Source: Kordiimonadaceae bacterium
GTDB taxonomy: Bacteria; Pseudomonadota; Alphaproteobacteria; Sphingomonadales; Emcibacteraceae
Reading direction: 5' to 3'
Assembly: GCA_024236295.1 (NCBI GenBank)
Contig: JACKKT010000008.1
Span: forward strand, 62,001 to 126,000
DNA: 64,000 nt
Part shown: one piece after another, positions 1 through 8,558 of the stretch
How positions within the stretch are numbered: the stretch's first letter is position 1
Layout of the letters: each line of letters opens with the position of its first letter
Made by a program: the position numbers and the translations under genes
The notes under the pieces: model-generated
Told to the model about the DNA's origin: nothing
Databases searched by the model: none
The model's input: the letters and a program-made list of their open reading frames with translations, nothing else

Positions 1-1
1 T

Positions 2-544
2 TTTACCCGCATGACTGGCGATTTGGTCAAAGCAATCCGTTCCTGCCCACAACCCGTCATTGCGGCAGTTGACGGCATTTCCGTTGGAGCCGGGGCCATC
101 ATTCCCATGGCAAGCGATCTTAGGATCGGTACGCCGGACTGTAAAACTGCTTTTCTGTTTAATAAAGTGGGCCTTGCCGGATGTGATATGGGAGCCTGCG
201 CCATATTGCCGCGAATTATCGGGCAGGGCCGCGCATCGGAGCTTTTATTTTTAGGGAGAACCATGTCCGGTGAAGAAGGAGAGAAATGGGGATATTTCAA
301 CCAGCTTACTGAACCGGATGAGTTACTGGATACGGCCATGAACATGGCCCGTAAAATAGCAAGCGGCCCCACTTTTGCCAATGGCATAACCAAAAATCAA
401 CTTAATCATGAATGGAATATGGGACTGGATTCTGCCATTGAGGCCGAAGCACAGGCCCAGGCAATATGCATGCAGACAAAAGATTTTGAACGGGCCTACC
501 ATGCCTTCGTCAAAAAAGAAAAACCGGTTTTTGAGGGCGATTAA
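2..544 (+). CDS. Enoyl-CoA hydratase/isomerase family protein (5' partial)
   Basis: Crotonase-fold protein acting on a CoA thioester, probably hydrating or isomerising an enoyl-CoA. The reading frame is open to the left edge, so the N-terminus lies outside the window; the first ATG at 11 is internal. Visible family features are the oxyanion-hole segment (AAVDGISVGAGA), the following SDLRIGT strand and the LPRIIG helix. Where classical crotonases carry the first catalytic Glu (P-E in the FxxPE motif) this protein reads N-K, and an Asp follows in GCDMG, so simple hydratase chemistry is not certain. The stop overlaps the next gene start by one base, and RidA follows, so this is a catabolic operon. 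Family is clear, substrate unknown. Confidence 0.9.
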   Translation, partial: FTRMTGDLVKAIRSCPQPVIAAVDGISVGAGAIIPMASDLRIGTPDCKTAFLFNKVGLAGCDMGACAILPRIIGQGRASELLFLGRTMSGEEGEKWGYFNQLTEPDELLDTAMNMARKIASGPTFANGITKNQLNHEWNMGLDSAIEAEAQAQAICMQTKDFERAYHAFVKKEKPVFEGD

Positions 545-1731
545 TGACTAAAATTATCGTTGATAAAAGCTACCTAAATTGGCCGTTTTTTGAAGATCAC
601 CATCGTGACCTTGCAGAAAAAATTGAAAGCTGGTGCCAGCACAATCTAGCCGACGACCATAATCATGGCAACGTTGATCAGGCATGCCGGGATATTCTTG
701 CTAAACTGGCAAAAGGTGGATGGCTAAATTATGTTATCCCCAAAGCGTATGGCGGCATATTTGAAGAATTTGATGTCAGATCCCTTTGTCTGATCCGTGA
801 AACGCTGGCCCGTCATGACGGCCTTGCCGATTTTGTCTTTGCCATGCAGGGACTAGGAAGCGGGACAATTACTCTTTTTGGAAGTGATGACATTAAAAAA
901 GAATACCTGCCGGATGTTGCTTTGGGTAAAAAAATTGCCGCCTTTGCCCTTACCGAGCTTGAAAGCGGGTCTGATGTCGCCAGCATGACGACAACTGCTG
1001 AGGATAAAGGGGATCATTATCTGGTCAATGGGGCAAAAACCTATATTTCCAATGGGGGTATTGCCGATTATTATGTGCTTTTCGCCCGAACCGGAGAAGC
1101 CCCGGGAGCAAAGGGACTATCTGCCATGATACTTGATGCAGATACACCCGGCCTTGAAATCACAGAACGCATTGAGGTCATTGCCCCACATCCGCTGGCC
1201 ACCGTTACATTTAAAAATTGTAAAATCCCAAATAACAAGTGCCTCAGCAAGTCCGGAGACGGATTTAAGGCGGCCATGGCAACGCTTGATATTTTCCGAT
1301 CAACTGTTGGCGCCGCTGCACTTGGGTTTGCCAGGCGAGCTTTAAGTGAAGCCGTTGAGCGCACAAATAACCGCCATCTTTTTGGCGCGCCGCTCCATAA
1401 TCTTCAACTTGTGCAAGGGATGCTGGCAGAAAGCGCCGTTGATGTGGATAGTAGTGCACTACTCATTTACAGGGCTGCCTGGACCCGTGACAATTTGGGG
1501 CAGCGAGTCACTCGTGAAGCAGCCATGGCAAAAATGCATGCAACCGAAACCGCACAAAATGTTATTGATAAAGCGGTGCAAATTTTTGGCGGCATGGGTG
1601 TTGTCAGTGGCGTCAAAGTAGAAGAATTATACCGCGAAATCCGCGCCCTTCGTATTTACGAAGGGGCGACTGAAGTTCAGAAAATTATAATCGCACGACA
1701 ACTTCTGCAAAATCATAAGGAAAATTCGTAA
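544..1731 (+). CDS. Acyl-CoA dehydrogenase family protein
   Basis: FAD-dependent alpha,beta-desaturation of an acyl-CoA, passing electrons to electron-transfer flavoprotein (etfBA lies at 51844-53527). The 395 aa have the usual length and order: helical N-domain, flavin-binding segment ALTELESGSDVASM near residues 138-151, YISNGG beta-domain strand, and C-terminal helices ending in the signature IYEGATEVQK, whose Glu is at the catalytic-base position. The start codon overlaps the upstream stop (TAATG), implying translational coupling. Substrate specificity cannot be read from sequence; neighbours suggest a ring-cleavage or branched acid intermediate rather than plain fatty acids. Confidence 0.93.
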   Translation: MTKIIVDKSYLNWPFFEDHHRDLAEKIESWCQHNLADDHNHGNVDQACRDILAKLAKGGWLNYVIPKAYGGIFEEFDVRSLCLIRETLARHDGLADFVFAMQGLGSGTITLFGSDDIKKEYLPDVALGKKIAAFALTELESGSDVASMTTTAEDKGDHYLVNGAKTYISNGGIADYYVLFARTGEAPGAKGLSAMILDADTPGLEITERIEVIAPHPLATVTFKNCKIPNNKCLSKSGDGFKAAMATLDIFRSTVGAAALGFARRALSEAVERTNNRHLFGAPLHNLQLVQGMLAESAVDVDSSALLIYRAAWTRDNLGQRVTREAAMAKMHATETAQNVIDKAVQIFGGMGVVSGVKVEELYREIRALRIYEGATEVQKIIIARQLLQNHKENS

Positions 1732-1732
1732 T

Positions 1733-2128
1733 ATGAAACAGCTTCTGCCGGATGGATGGCCAAGACCAAAAGGATATTCAAACGCTGTCAGTGTTAATAG
1801 TGGCCGGACAATTTATATCGCAGGGCTTATCGGCTGGAACGAAGATGAAGTTATTGTAAGCGACTGCCTTATGGATCAGTTTCGCAAAACACTGGAAAAT
1901 ATAGACGCCGTGCTTAAAGCGGGTGGTGCAGGACCGGAACATATAGTCCGCATGACTTGGTATATTACCGACAAGCAGGAATATCTTAAAAACTTAAAGG
2001 AAATTGGAGCCATTTATCGCGAGGTGATGGGAAAAAATTATCCTGCCATGGCCTGTGTGGAAGTTTCCGCACTTATGGAAGACAGAGCAAAGATAGAAAT
2101 AGAGACGACCGCTGTAATTGAAACCTAG
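1733..2128 (+). CDS. RidA family (YjgF/YER057c/UK114) protein
   Basis: RidA-family trimeric protein of 131 aa. Typical members hydrolyse reactive enamine/imine intermediates to ketoacids plus ammonia; pathway-specific members sit in catabolic operons for amino-aromatic compounds. Family marks here are YIAGLIGW near the N-terminus, the HIVRMTWYITD strand and a C-terminal PAMACVEVSALMEDRAKIEIE, where an Arg normally contacting the substrate carboxylate is replaced or shifted (MACVEV). The gene begins one base after the acyl-CoA dehydrogenase stop. Its place in a crotonase/dehydrogenase operon points to a nitrogen-containing substrate. A second, exported RidA lies at 15309. Confidence 0.9.
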   Translation: MKQLLPDGWPRPKGYSNAVSVNSGRTIYIAGLIGWNEDEVIVSDCLMDQFRKTLENIDAVLKAGGAGPEHIVRMTWYITDKQEYLKNLKEIGAIYREVMGKNYPAMACVEVSALMEDRAKIEIETTAVIET

Positions 2129-2148
2129 AAAAAAGGTGCTTAATAAAA

Positions 2149-2727
2149 GTGGATACAGATTTACTCGTAAAAGACAGAGAATGCGGGGAGTGCGCAGCCT
2201 GCTGTATTGAATTAATTATTGAAGATCCAGATTTGGTTAAGCTGCCTGGGGTAAAATGCAAAAATCTGAAAAAAAATGGTGGATGCAATATTTATCAGAC
2301 GCGCCCCAAAACTTGCCGGGAGTGGTTTTGTATGTGGCGATTTTTGCCTCTGCTTACAGATGAGTGGAGGCCCGATAAAATGGGAATTTTAATTAAAAGA
2401 GAGTACGATAATATTCCCCCAAAATATCAAGGTAAAATTGCCCTAAATTTCGAAATTATAGGTCGTAAATCTGTTGTTGAAGATATGAATTTCATAGAAG
2501 TTTTATGTGGATATATTTTACAAGGCATTCCCTGTTTTATTTCATACGCTAAACCACGTCATGAGCTCAGAATGGTATTTCTTAATGACAGGCTTAGGCC
2601 ATTGATTGAAACCAGAAACCTTCCTTTGCTAAAAGATAGCCTTTCTTCAGCCTTGAAAAGCTGTATTAAAAATTCCCGACACAAAATTTTTATCAGGGAA
2701 GGTAAGGTCATAACACAAAAAAAATGA
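2149..2727 (+). CDS. YkgJ-family cysteine cluster protein
   Basis: Small soluble protein (192 aa) with the YkgJ/CxxCxxCC cysteine cluster: CGECAACC near residues 12-19, then a Cys after GVK, C-x-IY-x-x-RP-x-x-C, and a W-x-C-x-W. Family members are thought to bind a metal or Fe-S centre, but function is unknown. The start is GTG at 2149, with an AAAAGGTG element upstream. The last four bases overlap the next ATG (ATGA at 2724-2727), so it is coupled to the DUF1697 gene. Base composition becomes more AT-rich from here to about 5900 than in the flanks. Confidence 0.85.
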   Translation: MDTDLLVKDRECGECAACCIELIIEDPDLVKLPGVKCKNLKKNGGCNIYQTRPKTCREWFCMWRFLPLLTDEWRPDKMGILIKREYDNIPPKYQGKIALNFEIIGRKSVVEDMNFIEVLCGYILQGIPCFISYAKPRHELRMVFLNDRLRPLIETRNLPLLKDSLSSALKSCIKNSRHKIFIREGKVITQKK

Positions 2728-3268
2728 ATAAATATATTTCAATATTAAGAGGAATAAATGTTTCGGGTCAGAAAAGTATAAAATGAGCGATCTAAAAGCC
2801 CTTTATGAAAATATTGGTGCAGAAAATGTGACCACCTATATCCAGAGCGGAAATATTATATTCAATCATACTTTAAAAGACCCCGACCAAATTAAAAATC
2901 TGATTGAGCAGGCAATTGAAACCCAATATTCCTTTTTTGTGCATGTAGATGTAAGAAAAGTAGATGAATTTTGCACTATTCTAAAAGACATGCCATTTAA
3001 AAATTTTGACCCAGATCTGGAAGGCTCTAAAATACTTATTACTTTTCTGGAAAATAATCCTGAAGCAACCTTAAAAGAAAAGTTGCTGGATTACGTTAAT
3101 GAGCCCGAAAAGCTTATATTTGGTAATCGTGTCATATACCTACATTGTCCTAATGGCTATGGAAAAACAAAACTGTCAAATGTATTTATTGAAAATAAAC
3201 TTAAAACTAAGGCAACAACACGTAATCTTAAATCAGTTATAAAATTGATAGAATTATCAAGATTATAA
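2724..3268 (+). pseudogene. DUF1697 family protein with a -1 frameshift near its start
   Basis: The frame beginning at ATG 2724 reads the classic DUF1697 N-terminus (MNKYISILRGINVSGQ...), but after IK it meets TGA at 2784-2786. The rest of the family, from MSDLKALYENIGAENV through TYIQSGN to the end, continues in the -1 frame from 2783 to 3268. The break is in a run of four A (2780-2783): a single missing A, or a -1 slip of tRNA-Lys on AAA before the TGA, would restore a normal protein of about 181 aa. The stand-alone ORF from 2783 would lack the RGIN motif. It may be a recent pseudogene, a sequencing error or programmed slippage. The family function is unknown. Confidence 0.8.
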
Positions 3269-3314
3269 TTTAAAACTAATTCTACCGCCAACGTAATTAT
3301 CTTTATATTTCAAT

Positions 3315-4097
3315 ATGGTAACAAAAATAATGGCCCTATTTAGAAAAATATATGTTGAAATATGGATTTTACTGTCTATTACCGTTTTGATGGCAATGGC
3401 CATTTATTGGCGGGTTGAAAGTGCCAGAAATCTGGTTAACTTTTCTGATGTATTGATCTGGCAGTTAGTAATTTGGTTTCCACTTATAATTTTTGCTTTT
3501 TATAGGAAATATTGTCACGGAAAAAAATATTTTAGCCGAAATTGGATATATTACTTTCTGTTTGCATTATTTTTGGTTTTTCATTTGGGATGGTTTGTTG
3601 TTATTGGCAATCATTTAAGTCCATACGTCAATTTTTCTGAAACCCGGTATGGCGTTTATCCATTCTTTTTTATTTTTTGGATTTTTATTGATGTCATCAT
3701 AGTCGCCCTTCTTATCCTTTACTACAGACATATTGATCTTATTTCTTCATCCAAGGAAAAAGGCACCGTAAATATTAAAGTTCTTGAAGTAAAAGAAAGA
3801 GGCAAGACCAGCCTGATATCCATAGAAGATATAATCTGGATTGAAGCAGATGGATATTGTGCAAGAATTCATACTGATGAACATAAATACCATGTTAGGA
3901 TTTCTTTAAAAGAACTTAATCATACCCTTCCTGCAGAGGAATTTATTCAGGTACACAGATCAGCCATAATAAATATTAGCCATCTTAAAGCATTGGAGAA
4001 CTCATCAAATGCTATTATGAAAAATGGTGATAATATAAAAATCAGCCGCGCCGGTCTATCCCGTTTGAAGTCAAAGCTTAAGAGCCACACCCTCTAA
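3315..4097 (+). CDS. Membrane-anchored LytTR-type transcriptional regulator
   Basis: 260 aa regulator. Four hydrophobic segments in the first ~140 residues (starting near 14, 47, 75 and 112) form a membrane sensor. The C-terminal ~105 residues are a LytTR DNA-binding domain, with IEDIIWIEADGYCARIHT, the strand RISLKELNHTLP and FIQVHRSAIINISHLK all recognisable. No receiver domain or histidine-kinase partner is present, so it may sense directly through its membrane part. It precedes the secreted phosphodiesterase gene by 114 bp on the same strand, which makes that gene a candidate target. ATG at 3330 is an alternative start. Confidence 0.85.
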   Translation: MVTKIMALFRKIYVEIWILLSITVLMAMAIYWRVESARNLVNFSDVLIWQLVIWFPLIIFAFYRKYCHGKKYFSRNWIYYFLFALFLVFHLGWFVVIGNHLSPYVNFSETRYGVYPFFFIFWIFIDVIIVALLILYYRHIDLISSSKEKGTVNIKVLEVKERGKTSLISIEDIIWIEADGYCARIHTDEHKYHVRISLKELNHTLPAEEFIQVHRSAIINISHLKALENSSNAIMKNGDNIKISRAGLSRLKSKLKSHTL

Positions 4098-4116
4098 CCA
4101 TAACATTCGCTGCACA

Positions 4117-4154
4117 TATCCGTTTGTTCACTGCAAATCTCTTGAAAACGGATA
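4117..4154. repeat. Inverted repeat between LytTR gene and phosphodiesterase gene
   Basis: A perfect 9-bp inverted repeat, TATCCGTTT at 4117-4125 and AAACGGATA at 4146-4154, flanks a 20-base loop. No clear T-tract follows, so it is a poor intrinsic terminator. Its position just upstream of the 4212 gene would suit an operator or mRNA structure. Function is not known. Confidence 0.5.
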
Positions 4155-4211
4155 AAGGGCATTATTCAATCTGACAATCTTCAATTTAATAACAAGTTAA
4201 CGGTAAAAAAT

Positions 4212-5822
4212 ATGAAAAAATGCATAGTTTTAATTTCTTGTATTATTAGTTTAAGTCTCTGCTCAAATTATAGTTTCAGTGAAGAATCATCAATAAAACT
4301 TATAGTTCAGATCACATTAGACCAGTTTAAATCAGATTATATTAAATGGTACAGACCAGCATTTAAATATGGCTTCAAACGTGTACTTGAGAATGGCAAA
4401 TATATAGAGTCCGGTCTGGTCGATCACGCCATTACCAACTCATTCCCGGGCCATTTAAGTCTGAGCACCGGAATGTACCCAACACATCACGGATTCCCAG
4501 GGAATGAATGGTGGATTGAGCGTGAAAATGGATGGGGTTGGATTGACGGAATTGCAGATAGCAATACATGGATTACTGGAAATAAAGACCGTCCCGGTGC
4601 ATCACCAAAAAACATATATGTATCGACGATCAGCGACTGGATAAAAGATAACAATCCTGAATCCAAAGCGATTGCCCTTTCTGCCGGACAGACAATATCA
4701 ATTGCATATGGTGGTAAAAAAGGCGACGTCAGCTATTGGCTTGATCAGCCAACGGGCCGTTTTATCACGTCAAGTTACTATGCTGGTAATAACCCAGACT
4801 GGCTAACTGATTTTAATGAAAATGAACTTAATAAATTTAAATCCCATGAATGGAAAAATGAAATTCCGGATGAATTTCGCAAACTTGCCGAACCTGATGC
4901 ATCCGGTTATGAAAATTTCGGTAAAAATTTCACCTTTCCTCATCTGTTTGTAAATGAAAAACCAGACGATCCCGAAATGACTGAAGAAGCATTATATAAT
5001 GAGTGGTTTTATAATACGCCAATTGCTGATGAAGCGTTATTCGCATTAGCAAAAAGCACAATTACTAATGAAAAGCTTGGGCAGGATAACAATACTGACT
5101 ATCTTGCAATCATAGTAAATTCGACCGATAACATAGGTCATGCCTTTGGTGGTAGAAGTCAGGAAGTTTTGGATACATTGCTTAGAATTGACCGCGCATT
5201 GGGCAACCTGTTAAATTTTCTGGATGAAAAAATAGGTAAAGACAATTATGTGATGGCTATCAGTGGCGATCATGGCGCACCGGATATAATTGAATTTCAG
5301 CAGGCACGATTTAATCGTGGCACCCGAATACCTGGTGAACAAATTGACGATCTTTTGGACGCAGTTGAGGAAGAGGCAAAAAACAGCAATTTACTCGGGG
5401 AAGCTCTGGTTTCTTCTCTTGAGCAGGTTATTGAGAAATTTGATTTTGTTTTTGATGCTGTAACCCAACAGGAAATTGACGGTAAAAAAGAAAGCAAGAA
5501 TCCTTATATTGATGCATTTCGCAAATCATGGGTCAAAGGTCGAATTCCTGATTTCCCACTTTGGGGGTCTGGGCAAAGAAATTACCACCCGGCAAGATAC
5601 GGCATTGTTGTACAATTTAATGAAAATACATTTTTTGATGCAGCCCCTGTTGTTCATGGCTCTCCATATTCATATGACCGTAAAGTACCAATAATATTTT
5701 ATGGAATGGGAAACTTTAAAATGAATGAAAAAGCCCGAACAATCGATGTTGCGCCGACACTGGCATCAAGGGCTGGAATAAAAATCCCAAAGAATCTGGA
5801 TGGAAAGTCTTTGTTAAATTGA
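4212..5822 (+). CDS. Secreted alkaline-phosphatase-superfamily phosphodiesterase/phosphatase
   Basis: 536 aa exported enzyme of the type I phosphodiesterase / PafA-like branch of the alkaline phosphatase superfamily, hydrolysing phosphate mono- or diesters outside the cytoplasm with two metal ions. A Sec signal peptide covers about residues 1-23. The expected metal and nucleophile positions are visible: Asp37 in ITLDQF, Thr75 in AITNSFPGH, the pair in STDNIGHAFG, SGDHGAP, and a late His in VVHGSP. The C-terminal DVAPTLASRAGI segment is typical. It stands alone downstream of the LytTR regulator, which may control it. Substrate is open. Confidence 0.87.
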   Translation: MKKCIVLISCIISLSLCSNYSFSEESSIKLIVQITLDQFKSDYIKWYRPAFKYGFKRVLENGKYIESGLVDHAITNSFPGHLSLSTGMYPTHHGFPGNEWWIERENGWGWIDGIADSNTWITGNKDRPGASPKNIYVSTISDWIKDNNPESKAIALSAGQTISIAYGGKKGDVSYWLDQPTGRFITSSYYAGNNPDWLTDFNENELNKFKSHEWKNEIPDEFRKLAEPDASGYENFGKNFTFPHLFVNEKPDDPEMTEEALYNEWFYNTPIADEALFALAKSTITNEKLGQDNNTDYLAIIVNSTDNIGHAFGGRSQEVLDTLLRIDRALGNLLNFLDEKIGKDNYVMAISGDHGAPDIIEFQQARFNRGTRIPGEQIDDLLDAVEEEAKNSNLLGEALVSSLEQVIEKFDFVFDAVTQQEIDGKKESKNPYIDAFRKSWVKGRIPDFPLWGSGQRNYHPARYGIVVQFNENTFFDAAPVVHGSPYSYDRKVPIIFYGMGNFKMNEKARTIDVAPTLASRAGIKIPKNLDGKSLLN

Positions 5823-5901
5823 AATCGGTATAAAATGAATCGATTTAATTTTAATCGACAATTCCTAAGTTTTGACCTATATGCAGACATTATAGAAACA
5901 T

Positions 5902-6804
5902 ATGGATAATTTAATGTCTGATAAATTTGCCCTTGCCCTTCATGGCGGTGCCGGACCCAAGGCTGGTGAAGATTATTCTGTGGTAGAAGCTCATCTTGCG
6001 GAGCTTGCTTCTGAAGGGGAAAGACTGCTGAAATCCGGGGAAAGTGCCCTTGATGTGGTAGAAATTATGGTTGCCAATCTGGAAAGCTCGGGCCTTTATG
6101 TTGCCGGGAAAGGCTCAGCCCCCAATAATGAGGGACAGGTAGAGCTGGATGCAAGCATAATGGAAGGCCATACGCGCAGAGCCGGGTCCGTTTCTGCCAT
6201 TAAGGATGTCATCAGCCCAATCGGGGTCGCGAAAGCCGTGCTGGAAAATTCACCTTGCGTCATGCTCACAGCAGAAGGCGCAAACAAATTTGCGGCTGAA
6301 AGGGGATTTGAATCTGTTTCAGAGCCAAAAAAATATTATATCCTGCCCATAGGCGTAACAGAAGAAGACATCAAAAATTATGAAATGTTCCATGGAACCG
6401 TTGGTGCAGTGGCACTTGATATTCATGGAAATCTTGCCGCGGCAACATCAACCGGTGGCGTATTTGGAAAACCGGCTGGCCGGGTGGGCGATACACCCAT
6501 AATTGGTATCGGCACATGGGCTGATCAGGATATTGCCATTTCCTGCACCGGAACAGGTGAATATTTTATTCGGGCCGGTGGGGCACTGACCGCAGCCAAT
6601 GGATATGAACTGGCGGGAGACAGTCTTGAAGAAGCGCTTTGGCGGCTACTTGATGAAGTGGAACGACTGGGTGGAGATGGCGGGCTTATTGCCGTAAATA
6701 AAAAAGGCGAAATCGCCATGGTCTATAATTCGGACGGAATGAAGCGGGCCGCTGTTTCAGACAGCTTGGACCTTGTTTCGACCACCTTTGCCCCCTGCAG
6801 GTAA
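5902..6804 (+). CDS. iaaA: Isoaspartyl peptidase / plant-type L-asparaginase (Ntn-hydrolase)
   Basis: Cleaves beta-aspartyl dipeptides and possibly L-asparagine. The 300 aa contain the N-terminal LALHGGAG motif, the conserved GKGSAPNNEGQVELDASIM stretch, and the autoprocessing site HG|TVGAVALD with Thr166 as the nucleophile of the beta subunit. GTGEYFIRAGGA follows as expected. The partner genes 6805-12239 encode cyanophycin synthetase and cyanophycinase, and cyanophycinase releases beta-Asp-Arg dipeptides, so this enzyme most likely finishes polymer breakdown to Asp and Arg. It converges on the Mur ligase gene with no spacer. ATG 5914 is an alternative start (GGA seven bases upstream). Confidence 0.88.
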   Translation: MDNLMSDKFALALHGGAGPKAGEDYSVVEAHLAELASEGERLLKSGESALDVVEIMVANLESSGLYVAGKGSAPNNEGQVELDASIMEGHTRRAGSVSAIKDVISPIGVAKAVLENSPCVMLTAEGANKFAAERGFESVSEPKKYYILPIGVTEEDIKNYEMFHGTVGAVALDIHGNLAAATSTGGVFGKPAGRVGDTPIIGIGTWADQDIAISCTGTGEYFIRAGGALTAANGYELAGDSLEEALWRLLDEVERLGGDGGLIAVNKKGEIAMVYNSDGMKRAAVSDSLDLVSTTFAPCR

Positions 6805-8553
6805 CTATTCGCCCGCTTCTTTCAGCATGGCAAAAACCTTATCCCGCTCGGAGAGAGCCAGAAGCAGGGCAAGATCACCTTCTTCCAATTGATCAATGAT
6901 GAATTTAGCCCCTTCGGACGGAGATGGGAAATGATGTATTTCATTTACATCTATTCCATTCTTTATACATTCTGCTTTTATAATGGCTGCTGCTTCGCCA
7001 AGTTCACGCCCCCTTAAATAGGCAACCATATCCATGGTCACAACCTGATCCGGTTTAAAACGGATGGCCCCCCTGGTAAGGTCAATAATATCCTGATCCG
7101 ACCTGTCACCGGCCTGGCCGATCAGTAAGAATTTTTTTCGCGAAGGCAGATTGCTTAACATATCAGTAATGGCATTGATCGAATGAGGATTATGGGCAAA
7201 ATCGACAAACACTCGCGCGCCTTTTACCAAAAATTCATTACAGCGCCCTGGGTTATCCTCAGGTGTTGACCTGAAATGCGTCAGCCCATCAATAATCGCC
7301 TCATTTGAAATTCCCATTGCTTTGGTCAGACAAATTGCCCCCATGGCATTATGAATGTTAAATCGCGCTGCCCCATTCATAGTGATCGGAATATCAGCAA
7401 CGGACATTTTCAGATTGATATCATTGCCATCAAAATAGTTGATTACACCATCCTCCAGCCAGCAGCATAATTCGCCATGTTTAAGCGCGTTTAAAATCTC
7501 ATCATTTTTTTTATCAAGTGAATACCAGCATAGTTTTTTTTCTATGCGCAGACCATTTGAGACAACATATGTATCATCTGCATTAAGCACCAGAATACCG
7601 TCCTTTGAAAGCGTTCTGGCAACGGCAAATTTAGCATCTGCCAGATGCTCGACAGTATTAATACCATATTCACCAAGATGATCGGCAGCAACATTAGTGA
7701 CCAGTGCGGCCGCAGCCTGCCTTAGCGGCAGACCACGCCGCAGGATGCCGCCTCGCGCCACCTCAAGAAAGGCCATCTCAAGCCTTTTATCCCGTAGCAG
7801 CATACGAGCCCCTCCAGGACCCGAATAATCACCATAATCAAGAATTTCGCCACCAAGTTTCACATAGTCGGTAGACGTAGACCCGCTGACAAATCCAGCA
7901 GCGGCCGCAATAGCCGAAGATAAGCGAACGCTGGTTGATTTTCCGTTAGTCCCGGTAATCAGGGCAACTGGTACATTATAAAGCGATTTCCAGTCCACGT
8001 AATCAGGGGAAGGAATTTCATTAATCCTCCATCTTTGTGATCCTTTCCCATGACCAAGGGATACATAATCATCATCCCAAAGGACATCAATATTCCTACT
8101 CTCCGCTTCTTTCTGTAAGATAAGTAATGGAGGGTTTTGTTCTTTTGCAATAACGACCTTAAGATCAGATATTAGTTTTTCAAAGTCATCCGGCTGCTCC
8201 CCCAGTAATCGGCAAGCCGTCAACTGCCAACTGGTTTCTATAACAAAAACAGCAGAATAAAGAAGATCAATGGTCGCTGAAATAGCCAGATTTACGCCAG
8301 TATCGAATATTCGTGTTTTGGTCTGGCTATTTGTCCAGCCAATTGATCTGAGCACTCGGCTCACTTCACTTAACCAGATCGTTATGACATCTTCTTTTTT
8401 AAAATCCTTGACATAAACATCCAGTATGGCACCCGGTTTTTCCCACAATAGACCGGGTCCGGTTATCCTTCGACTGCTTTCAAGGGTCAATTTATCGGAT
8501 TTCGGTATTCTGATATCCAGATAATCTTCAATCTCTTCGATATTTATGGTCAT
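6805..8553 (-). CDS. CphA-like Mur ligase lacking the ATP-grasp domain (CphA' type)
   Basis: 582 aa Mur-ligase-family protein directly behind cphA (5 bp gap), probably a partner in cyanophycin metabolism. The N-terminal ~175 residues keep cyanophycin-synthetase marks: RRITGPGLLW near residue 28 and LGHGKGSQRW at 166-175, which parallels FGHGKHQKRI at 201-210 of the neighbour. In CphA the ATP-grasp domain follows that motif; here the Mur ligase P-loop (ITGTNGKST, about 199-207) comes only some 25 residues later. The central LEVARGGILRRGLP and late DFAHNPHSI motifs match Mur ligases. The ATP-grasp that adds Asp in the paralog is thus missing. Whether it adds Arg, acts on dipeptides or is structural cannot be read. 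Confidence 0.85.
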   Translation of the reverse strand: MTINIEEIEDYLDIRIPKSDKLTLESSRRITGPGLLWEKPGAILDVYVKDFKKEDVITIWLSEVSRVLRSIGWTNSQTKTRIFDTGVNLAISATIDLLYSAVFVIETSWQLTACRLLGEQPDDFEKLISDLKVVIAKEQNPPLLILQKEAESRNIDVLWDDDYVSLGHGKGSQRWRINEIPSPDYVDWKSLYNVPVALITGTNGKSTSVRLSSAIAAAAGFVSGSTSTDYVKLGGEILDYGDYSGPGGARMLLRDKRLEMAFLEVARGGILRRGLPLRQAAAALVTNVAADHLGEYGINTVEHLADAKFAVARTLSKDGILVLNADDTYVVSNGLRIEKKLCWYSLDKKNDEILNALKHGELCCWLEDGVINYFDGNDINLKMSVADIPITMNGAARFNIHNAMGAICLTKAMGISNEAIIDGLTHFRSTPEDNPGRCNEFLVKGARVFVDFAHNPHSINAITDMLSNLPSRKKFLLIGQAGDRSDQDIIDLTRGAIRFKPDQVVTMDMVAYLRGRELGEAAAIIKAECIKNGIDVNEIHHFPSPSEGAKFIIDQLEEGDLALLLALSERDKVFAMLKEAGE

Positions 8554-8558
8554 GATGA

